64,000 bases of DNA from assembly GCA_903824575.1 (NCBI GenBank), contig CAIJXJ010000022.1:17399-81398 (forward strand), written 5' to 3'. Shown here one piece after another: positions 59,310-64,000 of this stretch. The stretch comes from an uncultured Methylobacillus sp. GTDB lineage: Bacteria > Pseudomonadota > Gammaproteobacteria > Burkholderiales > Methylophilaceae. Each line of letters opens with the position of its first letter. Within the stretch, counting starts at the first letter, position 1. Both the position numbers and the translations under genes were made by a program. The notes under the pieces were generated by a model, which was given only the letters and a program-made list of their open reading frames with translations, was not told the DNA's origin and made no database searches.

Positions 59310-60796
59310 GTTTCCTGCTCGCATCAATCAGGCAGACGGCAGCGACCTGCCCGGATAAGATTGCGCTACAGGGGGCAGAAGATTCCCTGTCCTATGCAGC
59401 ACTGAATCAGGCAATCACTCAAGCCGCAGAAATCCTCAACAACCAAAATATCCTCGCCCTCGGGCTTCTGGCTGACAATGGTTTGCCATGGGCAGTGGCC
59501 GATCTGTCGGCGCTGACCGCCGACATTCCGCTAGTGCCGATTCCGTTATTTTTCTCGCCCCAACAAATCCTGCACCTGCTTCAGGATGCCCGCCTGGATG
59601 GCTTGCTCACCGATCAACCGCAACAGGTAGCCACTCTACTGACCAGCGCCAACATTCAGTTTCATCCGGCCGGGCCATGCTGTGGCCTCCACCTGATCCG
59701 CCTGATCGGGGTTGCGGCGCCCGTCATGCTGCCAGTCGGCACCGCTAAAATTACCTACACCTCCGGCACTACCGGCGAACCCAAGGGGGTTTGCCTGAGC
59801 CTGGCGCAGATGGAAGCAGTCGCTGTTTCACTGCGCGACGCCAGCCTAGCGACACCAACCGACCGACACCTCTGCCTGACACCGCTATCCACCCTGCTGG
59901 AAAACATAGGTGGCATCTACACGCCGCTTATGGCAGGCGCCTCCAGTCACCTCCTGCCGCTACAACAGGTCGGACTGGGTGGCGCGTCAAGTCTCGATAT
60001 CGCTCGCCTGTTGCAGGCATTACATCAACAACGTGCCAGTAGCGCCATTCTGGCGCCGCAAATGTTGCAGGCCCTCGTCATGGCGGCTGAAAATGGCGCG
60101 GCGCTACCTGCCACCCTGCGCTTTGTCGCCGTTGGCGGAGCATCGGTGGCACCCAGCCTGTTGCAGCGGTCGCAACATCTTGGCATTCCCGTGTTCGAGG
60201 GCTACGGCCTGTCCGAATGCGCCTCCGTGGTCGCCCTTAACACCCCGCTATGCAATCGTCCCGGCAGCGTAGGCCAGCCCCTACCGCACGTGAAGGTCAG
60301 CATCGATGATGACGGTGAAGTCCTGGTGAGCGGTGCCAATTTCCTCGGCTATCTTGGCGAGACACCGCCAGCCCAACCCTTACCAACCGGTGACCTCGGC
60401 CATCTGGATGAGGCCGGTTTTCTGCACATCAGCGGGCGCAAGAAGAGTCAGTTCATCACTTCTTTCGGCCGCAATGTCGCACCCGAATGGGTGGAACGCG
60501 AACTCACCCTGCATCCGGCCATCGTCCAGGCCGCCGTGTTCGGCGAAGCGCGTTGCTTCAACGTCGCGGTACTGGTATTGCGCGCCGGATTTTCTCATTT
60601 GCACATCGAGTCGGCGGTAAAGCTGGCCAACCAGATACTGCCCGACTATGCCCGCGTCACCTCATGGCTGGTCGCCTCGACGCCCTTCACCCCGTCCAAT
60701 GGCCAACTGACCAGCAATGGCCGTTTACGACGCGCGGCTATCCATGCGGCGCATGCTGACGCACTAGAATCTCTGTTCCAGGAACAACCGATATGA
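59306..60796 (+). CDS. AMP-dependent acyl ligase/synthetase
   Basis: Adenylate-forming enzyme of the ANL superfamily; would activate a carboxylic acid as acyl-AMP and pass it to CoA or another acceptor. Motifs: P-loop YTSGTTGEPKGV (A3), GYGLSECASVV (A5), GDLGHLDEAGFLHISGRKK (A7-A8). In the C-terminal A10 motif, NGQLTSNGRLRR, the usual catalytic Lys position is Arg. 496 residues. Overlaps both neighbours by four bases. Confidence 0.85.
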   Translation: MSFLLASIRQTAATCPDKIALQGAEDSLSYAALNQAITQAAEILNNQNILALGLLADNGLPWAVADLSALTADIPLVPIPLFFSPQQILHLLQDARLDGLLTDQPQQVATLLTSANIQFHPAGPCCGLHLIRLIGVAAPVMLPVGTAKITYTSGTTGEPKGVCLSLAQMEAVAVSLRDASLATPTDRHLCLTPLSTLLENIGGIYTPLMAGASSHLLPLQQVGLGGASSLDIARLLQALHQQRASSAILAPQMLQALVMAAENGAALPATLRFVAVGGASVAPSLLQRSQHLGIPVFEGYGLSECASVVALNTPLCNRPGSVGQPLPHVKVSIDDDGEVLVSGANFLGYLGETPPAQPLPTGDLGHLDEAGFLHISGRKKSQFITSFGRNVAPEWVERELTLHPAIVQAAVFGEARCFNVAVLVLRAGFSHLHIESAVKLANQILPDYARVTSWLVASTPFTPSNGQLTSNGRLRRAAIHAAHADALESLFQEQPI

Positions 60797-61446
60797 CTTT
60801 TTTTGAACAACTGGAATTCGCAACGCAAGCAGAGCAGGCCGAGTTGCAGTCCATCCCCATCATCAGACAGGCCATGGCAGGCCAGGTCAGCCTGAACCAG
60901 TATGTTGGCTTCCTCACTCAGGCCTACCATCACGTCAAGCATACAGTGCCCCTGCTAATGGCATGCGGCGCACGCCTGCTTGATGACAAGGAGTGGCTGA
61001 GAGAGGCCATCGCCCATTACATCACAGAGGAAACAGGCCATCAGGAGTGGATTCTGAGTGACATCGCAGTCTGCGGCGGGGATGCCGAAGCGGTACGCCA
61101 TGGCCAGCCGGCGTTCGCCACTGAACTGATGGTCGCCTATGCCTATGACACCATCGCCCGCGGCAATCCGGTTGGCTTCTTCGGCATGGTGCATGTGCTG
61201 GAAGGCACCAGCATCCAGCTGGCAACCAATACCGCCAGTGTGTTGCAAAAATCCTTGAACTTGCCGGCACAAGCGTTCACTTATCTTAGCAGTCACGGCG
61301 CACTCGACCTTGAACACGTGGCATTCTTCCGTGACCTGGTCAACCGTCTGGATTCCGAACAAGACCGAACCAGCCTGATACACTGCGCCCGCAACGTATT
61401 CCGGCTATACGGCGACATTTTTCGCTCCCTGGAGGGACTGGCATGA
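60793..61446 (+). CDS. Heme-oxygenase-like diiron oxidase/oxygenase
   Basis: TenA/heme-oxygenase-fold protein of the iron-containing redox group (HDO), 217 residues. The metal ligand pattern is visible: E80-x2-H83 (TEETGHQEW), E137 (HVLEGTS) and H168-x3-D172-x2-H175 (HGALDLEH). Known HDOs cleave C-C bonds or oxidise N and C of acyl or amino substrates (UndA, BesC, SznF, CADD). Substrate unknown. Lies between the ligase and the SDR with 4-base overlaps. Confidence 0.8.
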   Translation: MTFFEQLEFATQAEQAELQSIPIIRQAMAGQVSLNQYVGFLTQAYHHVKHTVPLLMACGARLLDDKEWLREAIAHYITEETGHQEWILSDIAVCGGDAEAVRHGQPAFATELMVAYAYDTIARGNPVGFFGMVHVLEGTSIQLATNTASVLQKSLNLPAQAFTYLSSHGALDLEHVAFFRDLVNRLDSEQDRTSLIHCARNVFRLYGDIFRSLEGLA

Positions 61447-62243
61447 ACATCGAAGGACAACGCATCCTGATTACCGGTGCCGCTGGCGGCATTGGCAGCG
61501 AACTGTCGATGGCGCTGGCAAACAAAGGCGCCGAGTTGTTGCTGGTCGACATCGATGTCGACAAACTATCCAAACTGAAACTGGCCCTGCAAGAACATGG
61601 CGCACGCACGCAGATCTTTCCCTGTGACCTCGGGGCGCTAGATGCCCCGCAGAAACTCGCGGCTCGTGTGAGCGACGCCGCTGGTGGTGTCGATATCCTG
61701 ATCAATTGTGCTGGCATTGCCTGTTTTGGCCTGTTCGAACAACTATCCCCCGAGCACATGGAACTGTTGTGGCGCATCAACGTACTGGCGCCGATGCAGC
61801 TCACCCATGCCCTGCTGCCACAGATGAGGACACGACGCCATGGCCGCATCGTCAATGTAGGCTCCATCTTCGGCAGCATTGGTTTTGCCTATTTCACCAG
61901 CTATTCTGCCAGCAAGTTCGCCATGCGCGGTTTTTCCGAGGCACTACGGCGCGAACTGGAAGGCAGCGGGGTCGGCGTCAGCTACGTTGCACCACGTTAT
62001 ACCAAGACTGCACTCAATGACGGCATGGTCAGCCGCATGGCAGAGGCCGTCGGCATGAACAGCGACCAACCTGCACTGGTAGCGAGGCACGTGGTGCGGG
62101 CGATTGAGCGTGACTGTAAGGACTACTACATCGGCTGGCCGGAATGCCTGTTCGTGCGGATCAACGCCTTGTTGCCGCGTCTGGTCGATATCGCGCTACG
62201 CCAGCAGAATGCCCTGGCGCGCCCATTTGCAATTCAAAAATGA
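61443..62243 (+). CDS. Short-chain dehydrogenase/reductase
   Basis: NAD(P)-dependent SDR. Cofactor motif TGAAGGIG (residues 11-18), NCAG, catalytic Ser in VNVGSIFGS, and YSASK. The Asp-x-Asp at the end of strand 2 (LLVDIDVDK) suggests preference for NAD(H). 266 residues with an extended hydrophobic/basic C-terminus (RINALLPRLVDIALRQQ) that may associate with membrane. Fourth of the four overlapping genes. Confidence 0.88.
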   Translation: MNIEGQRILITGAAGGIGSELSMALANKGAELLLVDIDVDKLSKLKLALQEHGARTQIFPCDLGALDAPQKLAARVSDAAGGVDILINCAGIACFGLFEQLSPEHMELLWRINVLAPMQLTHALLPQMRTRRHGRIVNVGSIFGSIGFAYFTSYSASKFAMRGFSEALRRELEGSGVGVSYVAPRYTKTALNDGMVSRMAEAVGMNSDQPALVARHVVRAIERDCKDYYIGWPECLFVRINALLPRLVDIALRQQNALARPFAIQK

Positions 62244-62262
62244 TTACACACCGGAGCCTGTC

Positions 62263-62937
62263 ATGATGAAAATAGTACCCTATCCAATTTCAAGTCTGGT
62301 TTCGCGTGCCGCAGCCCTCTGCGTTGCGCTGGTTCTGGGGCAGAGTGTCGCCCTGGCCGATGTCGTCGGCGACAATATTGTCGAACTGCAACACGGCTGG
62401 GCCAAGGCCTATTACCAGACGCCGGATAAACAGAAGGAAGCCGCCTTGATGGAACTCTCAACCAAGGCACATCAGGTCAGCGCTGCCAACCCCGGTCGCG
62501 CGGAACCCTTGGTTTGGGAATCCATCATTCTCAGCAGCTACGCCAAATTTGCTGGCGGCCTGAGTGCTTTGGACAAGGTCAAGGAAGCCCGTAACTTGCT
62601 TGAACGTGCAGAAAAGATTCAGCCCGATGTACTTGATGGCTCGATTTACACTTCCCTTGGTAGCCTGTATTACAAGGTTCCGCGCTGGCCAATTGCTTAC
62701 GGTGACAAGAAAAAAGCCAGGGAATATCTGGAAAAAGCCATCAAGCTCAATCCCGACGGCATCGACCCCAATTATTTTTACGGGGATTTTTTGCTGGAAC
62801 AGGGTGAGTATGCCAAGGCCCGTGAATATCTGGAAAAAGCCATGTCAGCGCCTGCCAGACCCGGTCGCGAGGATGCAGATCAAGGCCGCCACTCCGACGT
62901 GCAGCAAGCACTGGATAAAGTAAAACAACATGGTTGA
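62263..62937 (+). CDS. Periplasmic TPR-repeat protein
   Basis: 224 residues from the ATG at 62263, seven bases after GGAG. Signal peptide (residues ~1-32, ending SVALA) and a helical domain with TPR-like units around residues 95-185 (AREYLEKAIKLNPDGIDPNYFYGDFLLEQGEYAKAREYLEKAM). Probably a protein-protein scaffold in the periplasm. 19 bp after the SDR, so likely in the same transcript. Confidence 0.8.
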   Translation: MMKIVPYPISSLVSRAAALCVALVLGQSVALADVVGDNIVELQHGWAKAYYQTPDKQKEAALMELSTKAHQVSAANPGRAEPLVWESIILSSYAKFAGGLSALDKVKEARNLLERAEKIQPDVLDGSIYTSLGSLYYKVPRWPIAYGDKKKAREYLEKAIKLNPDGIDPNYFYGDFLLEQGEYAKAREYLEKAMSAPARPGREDADQGRHSDVQQALDKVKQHG

Positions 62938-63005
62938 TACTGAAAAATACTGACAATACCTCGATTGCTAATCTTTAGTTACCAACAATCATTCAAACGC
63001 AGGCC

Positions 63006-63032
63006 TAAAGTTTTTCAGCAAGCTGCCGATGA
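63006..63032 (+). promoter_or_regulatory. Sigma-28 (FliA) promoter
   Basis: TAAAGTTT (63006-63013), exactly 11 bases, then GCCGATGA (63025-63032). The flagellar consensus is TAAAGTTT-N11-GCCGATAA; only one base differs. It lies 42 bases upstream of the ATG at 63074. Confidence 0.8.
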
Positions 63033-63073
63033 CAGTTCCGTAGAGCTTTATTACTGCTCATCTGGAGAATATC

Positions 63074-63274
63074 ATGTCAGCCACCATCAGCAATCCAAGC
63101 AACGTAACGCATGCCCAACCGGCACCGAGCGTTCAGGCACAAACCAAGCCCGCCAGCAACAGCAGTACTGGCGAGACCAGCAGCAAGGCGCCGCCACTGG
63201 CAAAACCCAGCGTGGCGATTCATGACAAGGCCGCCTCTGGAAATGTCGGCACGATAGTCAACACATCAGCCTGA
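63074..63274 (+). CDS. Small disordered protein behind a flagellar promoter
   Basis: 66 residues, rich in Ser, Ala, Pro, Thr, Asn and Gln, no signal peptide, probably disordered. GGAGA precedes the ATG by seven bases, and the sigma-28 promoter at 63006 would transcribe it. No family recognised; it is not similar to FlgM. It may be a flagellar-regulon secreted or assembly-related peptide. Confidence 0.65.
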   Translation: MSATISNPSNVTHAQPAPSVQAQTKPASNSSTGETSSKAPPLAKPSVAIHDKAASGNVGTIVNTSA

Positions 63275-63302
63275 CACTAATTCAAAGGTAAAGGACAGAC
63301 AT

Positions 63303-63320
63303 CAAGAGTCAAGATAAAAG
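63303..63320. repeat. Short intergenic repeat CTTTTATCTTGA-type, copy 2 (inverted)
   Basis: The minus strand reads CTTTTATCTTGACTCTTG, one mismatch from 37797-37814. A related TTTTAAATCTTGACCCTTG follows at 63383-63401, so the gap before ugd holds several units. Confidence 0.4.
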
Positions 63321-63426
63321 ATTTAAGGAAAACACAAAAACGGGGTTTTTGCCTTCTGCTTTTCCCTTGGACCTTGATGCTGTTTTAAATCTTGACCCTT
63401 GTGCCTTTTAACATGAACCTGTTTGT

Positions 63427-64000
63427 CTAATCACTTCCAAACAGATCCCGCGTGAACACCTTGGCTTCGACATCCGCGAGATGCTTGTCCTTGCGATTTG
63501 AGACAATCACATCCGCTTCAAGTTTGAACGCGGCAAGATCCTTCACCACGCGCGACTTGAAAAAATCATCCTCGTGCAATTCCGGTTCATACACGATGAC
63601 CTCAATGCCCTTGGCCTTGATGCGCTTCATGATGCCCTGGATGCTGGATGCCCGGAAATTGTCCGAACCGCTCTTCATGATCAACCGATAAATGCCAACC
63701 ACCTTGGGATTGCGCCGGATGATGCTCTCCGCGATGAAGTCCTTGCGCGTACTGTTGGAAGCAACAATGGCGTTGATCAGGTTCTGTGGCACGGCATTGT
63801 AGTTCGCCAGCAACTGCTTGGTGTCCTTGGGCAGGCAATAGCCACCATAACCGAAAGACGGGTTGTTGTAGTGACTGCCGATGCGCGGATCGAGGCCGAC
63901 GCCTTCTATAATCTGGCGCGTGTCGAGACCGTGGGTGGAAGCGTAAGTATCAAGCTCATTGAAATATGCCACCCGCATGGCGAGATAGGTATTGGCAAAC
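63427..64000 (-). CDS. ugd: UDP-glucose 6-dehydrogenase, 3' part (runs off the window)
   Basis: Oxidises UDP-glucose to UDP-glucuronate for capsule or lipopolysaccharide precursors. The visible 190 residues match Ugd: [37 protein letters not shown] with the catalytic Cys, [27 protein letters not shown] and the C-terminal TRDLFGSD. The upstream Rossmann domain is outside the window. It ends 150 bp from the sigma-28 small gene, convergent. Confidence 0.95.
   Translation of the reverse strand, partial: FANTYLAMRVAYFNELDTYASTHGLDTRQIIEGVGLDPRIGSHYNNPSFGYGGYCLPKDTKQLLANYNAVPQNLINAIVASNSTRKDFIAESIIRRNPKVVGIYRLIMKSGSDNFRASSIQGIMKRIKAKGIEVIVYEPELHEDDFFKSRVVKDLAAFKLEADVIVSNRKDKHLADVEAKVFTRDLFGSD

Overview
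The window is a stretch of a flagellated, heterotrophic-looking betaproteobacterial chromosome. The gene order gyrA-serC-pheA-hisC, a 14-gene nuoA-N operon with separate nuoC and nuoD, and a fliF-to-fliR flagellar block all fit that class. An order such as Nitrosomonadales is my guess only. No rRNA, tRNA or CRISPR array was seen.

Layout. 1-5897 (minus): gyrA, serC, pheA and the 5' part of hisC, an aromatic/serine/histidine biosynthesis block behind gyrase. 6143-6745 (plus): a 2-Cys peroxiredoxin with a clean terminator. 6956-8700: an accessory island with a truncated transposase, a HigBA-type toxin-antitoxin pair and three copies of a terminal-repeat-like sequence. 8852-20144 (minus): flagellar genes fliFGHIJK and fliLMNOPQR, apparently two transcripts split by a terminator and promoter. 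20294-22284 (minus): RIO-type kinase, YehS-like and DUF4197 genes. 22358-26995 (minus): glycogen phosphorylase and HtpG. 27165-30069: a GRAM-like protein, a TetR regulator, and an overlapping mtnA / FucA-like aldolase pair that looks like a methylthioadenosine salvage shunt. 30094-38375: a patchwork with a DnaA-box/IHF cluster, a metzincin-type protease, small secreted or His-rich proteins, a sulfotransferase, a periplasmic binding protein paired with a frameshifted PAS-GGDEF protein, a RelE-type toxin with a frameshifted antitoxin, and a Nudix hydrolase. 38637-53232 (minus): the complete nuo operon. 53729-58408: an NtrC-type regulator and its sensor kinase, divergent from an outer-membrane barrel and a small PstS-like periplasmic protein. 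58614-62937: a tightly coupled cassette of thermostable-hemolysin-like/GNAT protein, AMP-dependent ligase, heme-oxygenase-like diiron protein, SDR and TPR protein. 63074-63274: a small protein behind a sigma-28 promoter. 63427-64000: the 3' part of ugd.

The best candidate for an undescribed system is the 58.5-62.9 kb cassette. A near-consensus sigma-54 promoter lies 40 bp upstream of its first start codon. Its four core genes overlap each other by exactly 4 bases (ATGA), and their activities (acyl activation, transfer, diiron oxidation, reduction) would make a short biosynthetic route to a small molecule. A sigma-54 activator of the NtrC family sits a few kilobases away. Second candidates are the mtnA-aldolase pair and the sigma-28-driven 66-residue protein. 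Several start codons below were moved from the longest open frame to the ATG/GTG with a ribosome binding site or with homology to the family N-terminus.
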